From Siphonodentalium dalli (taxonomy: Eukaryota; Mollusca; Scaphopoda; Gadilida; Siphonodentaliidae): DNA of 64,000 nt. Under the pieces are notes generated by a model. The model ran no database searches. It was not told where the DNA came from and saw only the letters and a list, made by a program, of their open reading frames with translations. This document shows, piece after piece, positions 10,766 through 23,403 of the stretch. Position 1 is the first letter of the stretch; each line of letters starts with the position of its first letter. Location of the stretch: positions 186,575,877-186,639,876 of the forward strand of contig CP136063.1 in the NCBI GenBank assembly GCA_032622095.1, in the 5' to 3' direction. Position numbers and translations under genes: made by a program.

Positions 10766-11078
10766 ACTAATGAATAGAAAGCCTTCTGCAGGCTTGCAGG
10801 CATTAAAATCCATAAAAGTTTGTGAGAATCAAAATCTACAGCGAACCAGCTGCTTTCACGGGAATCAAACTAAGAAACATTATTCTAATTCTCGTCAGAT
10901 ATTAAGCCCTGACTTGTATTTTCTGCTTATATTTCCTGAACACCACTCATCCATTCACTCCTATTAGTTTGCCTATTCTGATTCTGATGCTTGAAAAGTA
11001 AAACTATTACAATAGGCTACAAGATCTTCAAGATCAATGACCAAAGGCTGCTTTAACTCCTTAATCCCTGGTGAAACC

Positions 11079-11317
11079 TACAGTAATGCCCTAATTAGAC
11101 TCCTTAACCACAGCAGAATTATGGGTAATTTTTTAGGATTTAGTTGGAAATATGGCTTGTTGCCATTCATCGGAAAGCTCTCACTGAGAGCTTTCCGATA
11201 AAGCTCTCACTGAGAGTTTCCGATGAATGGCAACAAGTCATATATCCGACTAAATCATGAAAAATTACCCATAATTCTGCTGTGGTTAAGGAGTTGATTA
11301 TTTAGGGCATTACTGAA
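11079..11317. mobile_element. Palindromic TA-site MITE (family A copy 2)
   Basis: CAGTAATGCCC at the left and GGGCATTACTG at the right flank long inverted arms. The centre has a local duplication of AAAGCTCTCACTGAGAG. The left flank is TA; the right flank is mutated to AA. Confidence 0.85.
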
Positions 11318-11616
11318 GTTTGACATGTCTGATGAATACCTGTGAAGTGGCTCTGGTGAACACCTGATGTCATAACTCCAGTCAATTATTGTTTCTTTCT
11401 ATAATCTATGAAATAATTTGTCTGAATAGGAAATACTGTAAATAGATTTACCAGTACTTGTACTTCAGAAACATAACTTAAAATTTGATGAGTCATCAAA
11501 GTACAACAAAGTCATCCAGGTACCAAATTAGCCAAAACTTATGCTTTCAGAGCTAAAAAAAAAGTTGCATAATTGTCCCAATATATGTAGATCACAACTT
11601 CCTCCCAAATGAGTTT

Positions 11617-11779
11617 TATAAGGATTAACTGTCATGTGGACTGTTTTTATGGAGATGTAACCGTGAGGTAAGTGGACATAACTTGTGTAAAACCCGAAGG
11701 GTTTTACATACAAGTTATGACCACTTACCTCATGGTTACATCTCCATAAAAATAGTCCACATGACAGTTAATCCTTATA
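11617..11779. repeat. Near-perfect ~80-bp-arm palindrome
   Basis: The arms run TATAAGGATTAACTGTCATG.. to the complementary ..CATGACAGTTAATCCTTATA, meeting at AACCCGAAGGGTT. Only a few mismatches are visible. It could be a young foldback MITE; TTAA lies within both arms rather than outside them, so no duplication can be assigned. Confidence 0.8.
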
Positions 11780-12127
11780 TTTATATACATTTAGCGAAAA
11801 AGCCACTTTTGTAAATGTATTTAAATCGAAAAGTGTATCGTGACAAAAACAGCCCAAAATACCCAATAGCACCCTTGGCAAAAGTTAATAGGAACAATTT
11901 CTCTTCATATTGAAACCCGATGATGTATTAAGTCAATCCTGCGCGAGTCCAAATGCGCCCAAAACATTACGCGTTCGTCTTTCCAACCCAACGACGTATC
12001 GATGGTGTTATGAGCCGTTGCGCATTCACCGAGAAATAACTGCAACTAGCCACGTGGGCGCCGACCAATCAGAATACTGGATTTAGTGATGACAACACTT
12101 AGTATGTAAATATATGAATTGGACATA

Positions 12128-12741
12128 AATTTGTTAATATCAAGACAGTCAATGACTGTGGGGTCATTCACCGGACAGTAAAGACGGAGAAGACTGGGAC
12201 TCTGAAGACAACAATAGTTAGTTAAGTATGTTGTTAAAACGTAATTAGTTTTTTTTAATTTAAATTTAAATCTTTTATTTTTATTAAAAAAAAAAATTGA
12301 GCAAGGAGTAAAATCTAAATGTTTTTTTTTATTTAAAAATAATTTTGCTTGTCAAAATAAGCAAGGAGTTAAATCTAAAAAATTAATCTAAATTATTATT
12401 ATTATATATTTATTTTTTTTTAAGATATTGACACTGGCTCTGCCCATGTTTGCCCAGTGATCCCATTTTAACAGATCTGAACCCCAGTAAACCAAGGACC
12501 CTCCATGCCAAATATAAGCTTAATGGTTATTGAGAAGAAGTTGTTTTAAGACTTACTCTGGATAGAAAGAGTTATGGCCCTGGCTTTGCAACTATTTGAC
12601 TTGGTGACCTCATTTTTGTCACCTAGGTAACATCCACACCAAATATGAACCCATTTGGTCTTATGGGTTTGGAGAAGAAGTTTTAAAAAAATTTGATGGA
12701 CGAGGAGCTCCACAGGAGATGTTGCCTCAGGTGAGCTTAAA
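12128..12741 (+). mobile_element. HINE-like element, family F copy 2 (internally deleted)
   Basis: The head AAGACAGTCAATGACTGTGG at about 12142 is followed by AT-rich simple sequence. Then come two ~165 bp units and the end CTCAGGTGAGCTTAAAA. Confidence 0.65.
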
Positions 12742-13777
12742 ACTATAATCACGGGAACCTATATATCAGTAACAAACTTGAACTCAACAACTCAAATAGT
12801 TTGTCCTATGGAGGGGGGTTAAAGTTTTTGAAGTGAGTGGCTAATTCTTAAACTTATAAAGCTGTCTCTATAAGAAACAGTCTCAATCAACAAAAGATGA
12901 TCCAAACTACAGAAACTACAAACTACAGAACCATTCAAAGGGTAGAAATTAATTCACTGAAAGGAAGTGTTAAAACTGTATAAACAACATATTTTGATTG
13001 ACCCACCACTGAGTAGAGACTGAAGGCTCCTGGGAATACATTTGACATTCAATTTCAAAACTAATTACCAAAACAAAACCCTCTGGCTGGAGAGAGCTGT
13101 GTGTGCTTGTTGATACTGCACTGTCAGATTGGACATGTGGATAATTATCATCAACAGAGCAGACTGGTATTACTTTAAGAGATAATATTCTAGCATATAT
13201 GCACAGGGTGTATTGCATTGTGACTGAAATATATTTAAATGGACATGGCTCAATCGAACACTAAGATTTATGTATACGTAATTCGAGAAAAGGGGTCTCA
13301 AAACATTCCAGAGCTAATTCGTCGATATAACGCTAAAAAACACGTTTTGTTAGTTATATTTTTGCGTAAATTTTATATCGTTTCTCTGTTCCGGTTAAAT
13401 TTTTCTAATCAGCCGATCTTCTGAGTGATGCCGACAGCGCTCGTGTGTTTTTGGAATAAGTGCATTCTGGATACCGCCATGTTTGTGACGTAATATTTTT
13501 CAAGTTTCCCCAGCGTCTCTATCATTTTCGGTACGCGATAATGTGTTTCCGTTGGATCTTATTTGTCCATGCGAGAATAATAACCTCTATTGACAAAGAT
13601 GTAACGATAGAACGGTTTTCCAGTTTGATACACAATGTCAACATGAATTTTAGTCATTTACATTGATCCTTGGAACACATTGATTTTTCTCAAATATACT
13701 CTAATCACAATTTGTAGGCAATAATTTTCAGTTGAGTGTGTCAATGAACTGCAGTTAGTTAAATTCCGTAGTTCTTT

Positions 13778-14220
13778 TTAAAGGTACTCAATCCGATCAG
13801 ACGGTCCCCATACCATCAAGATACAACAGCAACAACATTTCTTCAAAATACGCTTTAGTTATAAGAATTGATGTAATGCAACAACATAATGCTAATCACT
13901 GTCATCTATAGTATAAAATTTCATAAAACTTGTTGTTTATCAACATTTTTTTCAACAAAATATGGCCGTATAATCACTGATGTATCACACAAATTTACCA
14001 TATTACCACTTGACTTTAGACTTATCCATCTTCATCCGCAATTTTGTCCGAGACCCTCCGTTTGACCACGTGTTTCTGGGCCACATATTATTACATATCT
14101 CGAGAAATAACAAACTTCAACAATCGATATCTGTTCACTCTGAGCTTTGGTGGGTGGGGTCCTCGACTCAAGTCTAATATTTTGTTAACCCCTGAAGCCA
14201 GAGAAACACTAATTTAGGAC
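13778..14220. mobile_element. TTAA foldback element (family D copy 2), right end lost
   Basis: TTAA at 13778-13781 is followed by AGGTACTCAATCCGATCAGA. The right arm (CCTCGACTCAAGTCTAATAT, then AGCCAGAGAAACACTAATTT) stops at 14219 without the GAGTACCT-TTAA end. Its centre reads uninterrupted through CTTATCCATCTT, the empty counterpart of the 674-2846 insertion site. Confidence 0.7.
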
Positions 14221-15002
14221 CGAAATGAAAATCGGAAAATATGTTTCTACCTCTAATAAAAAGGAACGATATTGAAAAATGTCACTTCCCTGGTGACATA
14301 CTGGCATCCGTGTGGAGTTTAGAGTCTAAATATCTAGACACAACCAGTACATATAGGTTACTTGGAGCACTCAAAATTTGTTTATTTTATTTCATCATCA
14401 GTTTAATTAAAACCACCAGCCTCTGAGTCACAAGACGAAATGTGGGAAAAGGGCAAACATGTAAGACCTCCAGGTCTCGTCGATAAAAGTTTTGACCCAG
14501 AAAATATTTGGACTAAGTTGGTTTTTATTCCATTTTGAAGAGGAATAATAATCATATCCTCTATAACATATCCAAAATCCGATAAATCCGCTTAGAGCAA
14601 AATGTTCTATTCAAAATGGCATCCATGATGACAATTGGTATTGAAAAATGCTGATTTTCAGTGATAGGTGGCTTTAATTGCACCAACTATCGCCAAGTTA
14701 GTAATAAAATTAAATATACACAAACAATGATTAGTCGTAAACCATATAATTATGTAGAATGTCTGTACCAACTTGGGCATATCACACCTGTTACCCCATT
14801 TGATATTGGAATAATTAGAAAACAGACATGAAAAATAATACCAAAATACGGATCTACGTAAATTGTGAAAAACTATATGCATATATACTTAATAGCTAGA
14901 TCATATCATGAATCGCTATCCTGGCTATGCCCGTAGAGATAATTCTACACCAGTTCAAGTAATGTGAAATTTTTCATGTTCAGATAGGGAAGTTTATAAA
15001 CA

Positions 15003-16180
15003 TTTAAACAAGACAGTCAATGACTGTGGGGTCTCTCACCAGACTGCAAAGACTGATAAGACTGGGACTCTGGAGACTACAACAGTCAGAAATAGCTCTA
15101 AACAGGATATGTGGCTAGAGAGACTTCACATATGTAGATTGGTGAAAATCCACCTTGAAATTACCAACTGTACACTACTGATCACCCCCTCCTCCTCCAG
15201 CTCAACAAGTCCCCTTTGACCGGGCTACAGACTCCCAAGTCGTAGGTTGGAATTTCACAACTGACACCTCAAACTTTCTCAATTGTTGGAAATTTCCAAT
15301 CTCACAAGCGCCTTTTCCAAAACCATTTAGACATGTTTGAAGCCCAATTATCCATGGACCCAAAACATAATACATGTATGTCAGATTAATCAGTCAGGCG
15401 GTTCCAAGGTAGATGTTTTAATGAATTTGGTATTTCAATGATTGTATTAGACACAAAAGTGTTAACTCCCCATAGCCCCACCATTTCTTGACAAATTGAC
15501 CTCATTTTAACAAATCTGAATCTCTTGTCACTTAAGGATCCTCCTGATTGCTCCATACTATATGTAAGCTAAATAGTCCAACCTCTCTTGAGAAGACATT
15601 TTAAGAATTACTATAGAGACATATAGTTATGTCCCTGGTCCCACCCTATTTAACCTGGTGACCCCATCTGAATAAATTTGAATCCCAGACACCAAAGAAC
15701 CCTTCATACATATGATAAATATCAGTAAAATAGACCTGAAGGTCCTTGTGAAGGAAGCATATTAAGAGGGAAATTGTCCTTCGTTTGGCACCTATTTGAC
15801 CAAGTGACCCCATTTAAAAAAAATGTGAATTGCAGTCAAGGAAGAACATTCCATGCTAAATAAGCCAACTAGTTCTTGCAAACATATTTTAAGAATTACT
15901 ATGAAATGAAATAGTTAAGTCTCTGGTTCTGACCTTATTTGAGTTTGTGATCCCATTTTCACAAATCTGTCACCCAAGGTAATTTCATACCAAATATAAG
16001 CAAAATAGGCCATTTGATTCTTGCATAGAAGACACATCAAGAATTACTATGTAGAGAAAGAGTAATGTAGCTGGCCTTGCACCTACATTGTACTTGACCT
16101 GGTGACCCTGATTGAACAAATCTGAACCACAATCACCAAAGGAGCATGCAAGCCTGCAGATAGTGTGCCTATTCCTACAT
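15003..16180 (+). mobile_element. HINE-like element, family F copy 3 with full head
   Basis: The head (AAGACAGTCAATGACTGTGG, CTGGGACTCTGGAGACTACA, a CCTCCTCCTCC tract, TCACAAGCGCC) is followed by four or five ~165 bp units. No hairpin end is found, so it is truncated before 16200. It provides the empty-site version (CATGTTTGAAGCCCAATTAT) of the insertion at 25130. Confidence 0.7.
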
Positions 16181-16241
16181 TGTATGTGCCTGGCCCCAAG
16201 CAACACAATGTATTATACAATCAAGCCTTGAAATAGTGTGA

Positions 16242-16737
16242 TAGTGTGTCCGTCATTTGCAGAATGAGGTCCCCCAGAGGGTGACTTTAGTGATGCTATC
16301 CTGCACAGTGGGCTAGCATCACTAAATTCAGCCTCTGTGGACCTCATTCTGCTAAGGCCCTCAACTGCTATGGCAGACCTAGGATAAGATTGAAGTTCCC
16401 CAGTTGAAGTTGATGTTCACCCATTGGACACCTCAATTATGAATTTTATCTTCTGCAAATTAGGGGATATAGAAACTTCCTAGAAGGGAAATGTAACTAA
16501 CAACAATGTTAATTTGATACTATAGATACTTCCAAGAAGATGAGGCCTAAGCAGAATGACGTCTCCAGAGGGTAAATTTGGTGATGCTAGCCCGATGTGT
16601 GGGATAGCATCACTAAATTCACCCTCTGGGGACCTCATTCTGCAAATGACAGACATCCTATTTGCCCTGTTGAACAATACATGATAGATTGTGCCTCTTA
16701 TTAATGATTCTCTGACCTGCAAATGTCAGACACACTA
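16242..16737. mobile_element. MITE with TAGTGTGTCYGTCATTTGC ends (family B copy 1)
   Basis: The left end TAGTGTGTCCGTCATTTGC and right end GCAAATGTCAGACACACTA are inverted. Each side has its own internal hairpin (TTTAGTGATGCTAKCC..GGSTAGCATCACTAAA). Copies lie at 49140-49535 and, truncated, at 61133-61473. Confidence 0.7.
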
Positions 16738-16933
16738 AATTCAGGCAGTTTGTTTAAAATTGCTAGCAGTATGTTAAAACAAGCTGTCAGTGACATTTTA
16801 TTCTAATCTAGATTAATCACCTGTGCTTCTCTCTGTCTATCCACAAAGAGATATCTGCAACTTTAATAGAACAGGTATTAATGTTGGAAGCTGGAAATGA
16901 TATCCGTTGGAAGGGATGTTGGTTGGGTGTAGG

Positions 16934-17532
16934 CCCAGGGTCCGCGCTGGACCGAAATTTACTTTTGCCAAATAACTTGCCAAATGAAAATATTTTTTGC
17001 CATATTATTTTAGCATTTGCCAAATGCTATCCATGATATTATCATTTTCTGCAACCTTGAGTCTTATATTTCGAAACTCGCCATTTGAACGACTTGATGT
17101 TGTTAGAAAAGCAGTTAATTAATAAGTAGTTAATTATACTCGAATCTCTATTGTGGTTTATCATAAACCAATAAACCAATCATCAAACAATACAATGTAG
17201 ATGGGTTGCTTCACCAGATGGGCACAGGATTAGCTATGTAAACACCACCGCCACATTAAATAGTAGTAATCACTTCCACCATCAGTACTAATGCTATGAT
17301 ATTAACGGCATCTTAATAGGTGCTAACTTAACCTAAACCTTATAAAGCACCACAGATATAATTATGTTGTAAGAGTTTTCGGAAATTGATGGTATTGACA
17401 TCCAATATTGTTCAATTTTCTTGAGGAATTAAAAAGTTACTTGCCAAAACTTTTGCCAAATGAAAATATTTTTTGCCAAATGTGAATGATTTTTGCCATT
17501 GGCAAATTTGGCAAGTGGCAGCGCGAACCCTG
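16934..17532. mobile_element. Non-autonomous hAT element (CAGGGTCCGCGCTG ends)
   Basis: The ends CAGGGTCCGCGCTG and CAGCGCGAACCCTG are inverted, flanked by a perfect 8-bp duplication TGTAGGCC (16926-16933 and 17533-17540). The interior has repeated TTTGCCAAA blocks near both ends and no coding sequence. Confidence 0.92.
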
Positions 17533-17749
17533 TGTAGGCCACTGCAGGGTGGGGGTGGATCTGGGCCATGTGGGAGGGGCATGGGTAATGGAATATTTCT
17601 GTAATTTCAGAAGATTAAAGATTAAAGTTTCATAACTCTGCAGATGTTATAATAGTGTCACTTTTTTCAAATTTTATAACATGCTTAAAAAATTATTTTT
17701 TGTTTGTTAAATTGAGTAAGGTGAAAATTCCAAAAATCTGAATTTAAAT

Positions 17750-18127
17750 TTTTTTTTTTTAGTTATGTCACTGGCTCCGCCCACATTCGACCCAGTGACC
17801 TCATTTGAACAAATCTGAATAACAGTCCCCAAAAGACCCTTTGTACCAAATATGAACCCATTCGGCCCAATGAAATTTGAGAAGAAGTTGTTGTAAGAAT
17901 TAGAGTTATGGCCCTGGCTTCGCAACTATTTGACCCAGTGACCTCATTTGAACAAATCTGAATGAGAGTCAGCTAGGGAACATCCACACCAAATATGAAC
18001 CAATTTGGTCTTACGGTTCCAGAGGAGCAGATGTTCAAAGAATTGTTGACGGATGGACGGACGGATGGACGGACGAGGAGTGATGACTATAGCTCAACCA
18101 GAGACTTCGTCTCAGGTGAGCTAAAAA
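17750..18127 (+). repeat. HINE-like end, family F copy 4
   Basis: After a T-rich tract come two ~165 bp units, then GGACGGACGGATGGACGG repeats, the hairpin GAGAC-TTC-GTCTC and CAGGTGAGCTAAAA. Confidence 0.7.
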
Positions 18128-19179
18128 AAACCAGTGCAGCTAATATATTCTTAGTTAATATCGTTCCTCAGTTAATAGTGTATTCCACTGTGTACGTAGT
18201 TCACGAAGATCCCAACTCGATGTTGCATGAAATATGGAGTATAACACCCCCTATTGTGAAATATATTATGAAGGAACAAGTAATGAATAAATATATATAG
18301 TCACAGAGTTTTTTTTTTTTCCAATGCTATAAAGTTCTCCGTCAGAACATTAAAACGTTCTCATATTTTTAACTGGTTGAATATGATCTCTACGGTAGCC
18401 AGAGTATAAATTCATGACATGATCTAATACTTGGCGACCCATTCCTATATTCTATAAGAAATATATTCAACATATACTGTAAATCATGCAATTTATTACG
18501 ATAACGATGTTGGATAGAAATTTAAACACAAATTCATCTCAACATAATTACTTATTATACATGTATAAGAAATTTTATATTCCTTTCTGAACACCCTCCC
18601 ACCAATCGCACCATAGCCACGTCTCGGATAAATTTCGGATGACCGTCCAATCATTAAATTCTTGTCAACAGAGACCATTTTCTCACAGGGACACATACGA
18701 TCAAATTGAAACACCTTTATCGCGTACCGGAAATTATAAGACGCTGGGAAAGCTTATTTACGAATACACCCAGAAATCCTCGGCTGTTGTCGGTGGTTAT
18801 TGCATCATCCAAAATGGCAGGTTGGAAAAAAATATTCGGGACCCAAACATTGCGATTTTGTTGTAATTTTCATGACTTGAATGTGTCTTTATGGGACATA
18901 TATTGGTCGTAGAAAGGTAGTTTGGGTATTTATCTACCTATTTTGATACCGGGAAAATTTCAAAAGCAAATATTATTTTGTGTATTTTGGAGCGCAAAAC
19001 GCCATGTGGCTTTAAAACAAGTGTTTGATAACAGGGATGATAGAAGCACCAATGGACAAGGATGAGGGTGTTCTTTAATATTTGTGTCTTTAATAATTAA
19101 CTTTAAACAAAAATAGATATTATTGAAATAAATAAAAAAAGAATTTAATTAAAATGTTTTTTTTTTTTTTTTTTTTTTA

Positions 19180-20652
19180 CAAGTTGTGTCCCTGCCCTGG
19201 CTGTGCCCCTATTTGACCCAATGACCCCATTTCAACAAATCTGGACCCCTGTCACCCAAGGACCCTCCATACCAAATATAAGCTAAATCGGCCCAATAGT
19301 TCATGAGAAGTCACTCTAAGAATTAATATGGAGGAATAGAGTTATGGCCCTGCTTTCACAACTATTTGACCCAGTGACCTCATTTGAACAAATCTGAATG
19401 TGAGTTAGGGTCCTGCGAAATGGATATTTTGATCGAATCGAATATCGAATCGAATCGAATATCGAATCATATCTGTGTGTTGCATTCTCAATTAGGTATG
19501 TTTTGTCAACGATTAGATGATTTGTGAAACGTTCTATGAACTACATGCATGCAGTTCCATCACAACTTATGTGGCGATAAACCGTCGTTTGAGATACTAT
19601 TATTAACTTCAATTTATAAATGTCGAGAAAACAAACCAGATTAAAACGTCCATGTGGCCATCACAATGATTAATATATTACCACTAAATGGATTATCGGA
19701 ACTAAAATCACACGAAATTTCTACAGTTTGCATGTACATGCAAAATTGCAAATCGGCATTCGGAAACACACGTTGTTATAAACTTGAAGACGCAACAACA
19801 GTCGCAGTGTAGCCTCTTCATGTAGTGGTTGATGCCTCTTTAACAGATTATTCCATAGATGGGTCATTGTCCCAGATGCTTGCGATTTATACACCATGTA
19901 TGTTGCATTCATCACACGTGTAAGTCCATGCACTGCCTGCAGCTTTATCATGTTTAAAATAAACATGAATGATGGACGACATTTTGTCCATTGTAAAAGA
20001 AAGCTCCGAAACTGAAAGTCAACTTCAAAAGAGAACAGTGCCAAAATGCACTTTTCGACACCAGAAACACGTGTTGTTTACATTCTCACCCATATTACAT
20101 AACGCGGAATCGGATAGACGACGGATAACGCTATCGGTTGCTCAGTCTCATAGCTATTATAATTTACTGCGTCGTCGGTCCATTGGCAATCTGCGAGCTT
20201 TTGCTACCATTTTAAAGCTAGAATTCAGACGTATTTAGTCGTCCTATCGTGGCTAATTGTTGGATATACTTATATTTAATAGCATGTATGATGTACAACA
20301 AGAATTATAATGTGCATATATATACATAATTTTCTGGAATTAAATGCCACAAAACAGCTAAGATCGACGTGTGTACTTGTCCTGAAACAGCCTACTTTTC
20401 CGTCATAGTATATTCGAAATTTCGAGTTGGCAATTTCGACTCGAATTCGAATCGAATTTGACTTTCGAATCGAATCTCGAATATTCGCAGGAGCCTAATG
20501 TGAGTCACCTAGGGAACATCCACACCAAATATGAATCCATTCGGTCTTATGGTTCCGAAGAAGATGTTTAAAGAATTGTCGATGGACGGTACGACGGACG
20601 AGGAGTGATGACTATAGCTCCACCGGAGACTTCGTCTCAGGTGAGCTAAAAA
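19180..20652 (+). mobile_element. HINE-like element, family F copy 5, split by a hAT
   Basis: Two units run to GAATGTGAGT at 19405 and resume at 20498 with ATGTGAGTCACCTAGGGAAC. The end is the usual GAGAC-TTC-GTCTC hairpin and GTGAGCTAAAA. Confidence 0.75.
19406..20497. mobile_element. hAT element (TAGGGTCCTGCGAA ends)
   Basis: TAGGGTCCTGCGAA and TTCGCAGGAGCCTA are inverted ends, flanked by a perfect 8-bp duplication ATGTGAGT (19398-19405 and 20498-20505). Subterminal TCGAATCGAATATCGAAT repeats occur at both sides. No transposase frame was recognised. Confidence 0.92.
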
Positions 20653-21047
20653 TCATTCAAAATTGATAGATCCCATCTGGAGGTGATCCTAGACTCATAT
20701 ACCAAGAATTGTTGAAATCGGTCGAAGTTTGTTTTAATTAACGGTTTCGAACTATCAAAATCGCTAAACATAGACAAACTAAGTCCCATAACCTGGTTTT
20801 CGAATTCATTCAAGATATTGTTGCAATAGACCCAAATATGAATGAAATCGGTTGACGTTTGTTTGAGTTATTGCGCAAATGGTCTCGAGTTACCCAGGTT
20901 TGAGAGAATTGTGATAAAGTTACCCAGGCTTGAGAGAAATGTGATAAAGTTACCCAGGTTAAGCAAATCTCCCAATGTGAACGTGATATAAAAAGTGACA
21001 GTGAAATTTTATGAGATTTTGCGATCAAAATGACCACCTCCAGTATA

Positions 21048-21130
21048 CTATAGGGCCCTGCGAATCGATTCGATTCGAAATCGTTCATCTGATTTTATTT
21101 GATTTCGAAATCAGCTACCATGATTCGGAT
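21048..21130. mobile_element. Solo left end of a related hAT element
   Basis: TATAGGGCCCTGCGAATCGA followed by TTCGATTCGAAATCG matches the 19406 element's end and subterminal style. No matching right end was found before the array at 21565. Confidence 0.45.
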
Positions 21131-21564
21131 TTTGTCGAATCTTTGGTGACAGGTGCATTTCCGTGCCTTCTACAGACCACAATACTCTTACCAGAAAAGA
21201 AAATTCACTATAATAATGTAGTAGACGACTTAAACGTACGCACATACCGTTATGCCCGATGGCAGGACATGTAATGTTCTCACCAACAACATGTAATATA
21301 TAACTAATTGACCAATTCTGTAAGAATGACATTATAAAGTGAACACAAAATTGCCTACATGGCTGTGTGCTAGCTCATTCCAGGAATCATGGGAATTCCA
21401 TAACACACATGTGTGCAAGATTTTAGATCTTTGTTTGATTTGCGTAAATGCAAGTCTGAATCTAAGTCAGGAGTATTTTTGTAAACATTGTCATAAGTCT
21501 GTCAGGTCAAGCGACAGACAACACAATCATCATAAGTGTAGCGAAAACTACTACGCTATTCCAA

Positions 21565-22686
21565 AATGACTCGTTCCCATCTACATGTCATTATTAACAT
21601 CCATGACAAATTTTATGATGATCAGACTAAAGGTACAACCTGTAGCCCGTGCTAAAGGATCTAGTCATACAAAGAGTAAAATCCAAGATGGCTGCTGGCA
21701 GCCATGTTTTTTGGCCGAATGACCTCAAAATGACTCGTTCCCATCTACATGTCATTGTTAACATCCATGACAAATTTTATGATAATCAGACTAAAGGTAC
21801 GACCTGTAGCCCGTGCTAAAGGATTTAGTTATACAAAGAGTAAAATCCAAGATGGCTGCTGGCGGCCATGTTTTTTGGCCGAATGACCCCAAAATTAATC
21901 GTTCCCATCTACATGTCAATATTAACATCCATGACAAATTTCATGATGATAAGACAAACAGTACGACCTGTAGCCCGTGCAAATGGATAGAATTTTGAAA
22001 TCAAAGATGGCCTCTGGTGGCCATGTTTTTTGTCCGAATGACCTCAAAATGACTCGTTCCCATCTACATTCCAATTTCAACAGCCATGAAAAATTTCATG
22101 ATGATCAGACTGAAGGTACGACCTGTAGCCCGTGCTAAAGGATTTAGTCATACAAAGAGTAAAATCCAAGATGGTTGCTGGCGGCCATGTTTTTTGGCCG
22201 AATAACCCCAAAATGACTCGTTCCCATCTACATGTCATTATTAACATTCATGAAAAATGTATGATGATCAGACTAAAGGTACGACCTGTAGCCTGTGCTA
22301 AAGGATTTAGTTATACAAAGAGTAAAAGCCAAGATGGCTGCTGGCGGCCATGTTTTTTGGCCGAATGACCCCAAAATTACTCGTTCCCAACTACATGTCA
22401 ATATTAACATCCAAGACAAATTTCATGATGATCAGACGAACAGTACGGCATGTAGCCCGTGCTAATGGATTGAATTTTGAAATCCAAGATGGCCACTGGC
22501 GGCCATGTTTTTTTTCCGAATGACCCCAAAATGAATAATTCCGGTCTAAATGTTGATGTCAACAGCTATGACAAATTTCATAATGATCCGACCAAAGGTA
22601 CGACCTGTAGCCTGTATTGTTGACGAATCATGTACACACAAAGCCATGGCAATAGATCAAACTTTACAAAGTAAAGTTGAGCTAAA
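21565..22686 (+). repeat. Family E tandem array, about six units
   Basis: Units of ~160 bp are repeated, each with CCAAGATGGCTGCTGGCGGC, ATGTTTTTTGGCCGAATGAC and GTACGACCTGTAGCCCGTG. The end is a CTTTACAAAGTAAAG hairpin followed by TTGAGCTAAAA. Open frames in this array are artefacts of the repeat. Confidence 0.85.
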
Positions 22687-22878
22687 AACTGGTGAGTGAC
22701 CAATTCAGCTTTATTTGGAGCCTAATAGTATTCCACCTCAATTTATGATCTTAAAAGAATAGCTGCCCTGAATTACTTGGTATGCGGATGAGAAAGCTCT
22801 TTAGTTCTATACGTCTCTCTATATGTACAATGTACTTGATTCAATATAAAATTTTAAACATTTTAATTCATCTTGTAG

Positions 22879-23403
22879 GTTGGAGGCATATGAGAGAAAT
22901 AACAATTTCTCTGGGATCAGCTGGGATACCAATAATTCTAGCCGATGAAGTGATTGCCACTTGGCCAAATTCTGGCTTTCATCAACTGAATCAACACCAT
23001 CAGTCACATGTGCCAAAGATAACAGTACAGTTAGTTGATGGCTACTTCCAGTATCGTATGGTGATCGACAACAAGTCCATTGGATATTTGAAGGCACTTA
23101 TAAAAGGAAAACAACTAATCGAGACCAATCGGGTAGAAGCATGTACAGTAATGCCCAAAGTAATTGACCACTTAACCACAGCAGAATTATGGGTAATTTT
23201 TCAGGATTTAGTTGGAAATATGGCTTGTTGCCATTCATTGGAAAGCTCTCGGTGCCAGCTTTCCGATGAATGGCAAAAAGCCATATTTCCGACTAAATCC
23301 TGAAAAATTACCCATAATTCTGCTGTGGATAAGTGGTCAATTACTTTGGGCATTACTGTAGCTTGAAGTCAACAGAGAAGTGTGTTTTCTTCACTGGAAT
23401 GGG
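22879..23403 (+). pseudogene. Unrecognised exon split by a TA-site MITE
   Basis: The acceptor-like TTCATCTTGTAG ends at 22878. The frame starting at 22881 (WRHMREITISLGSAGIPI..) stays open to 23143, with blocks such as GYFQYRMVIDNKS and KGKQLIETNRVEAC. A palindromic MITE then occupies 23146-23358, flanked by TA. With it ignored, the frame runs on through CVFFTGMG to a good donor (GGG-GTGAGC) at 23404. Coding sequence on both sides in the same frame, plus splice signals, supports a real exon of about 100 residues; the family was not recognised. With the MITE present the frame stops inside it, at 23303. Either this gene copy is dead or the allele is disrupted. No other exons of the gene were found. 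Confidence 0.5.
23144..23360. mobile_element. Palindromic TA-site MITE (family A copy 3), inside an exon
   Basis: TA-CAGTAATGCCC to GGGCATTACTG-TA, with arms nearly identical to copies 1 and 2. The target is TA within a TGT-AGC codon pair of the exon above. Confidence 0.88.

Noticed and set aside
22132-22368. Open frames over the family E arrays (also at 118, 21813, 46829 and 57257)
   Set aside because: They repeat the same peptide as the DNA unit repeats, with no domain and with copies in several frames.
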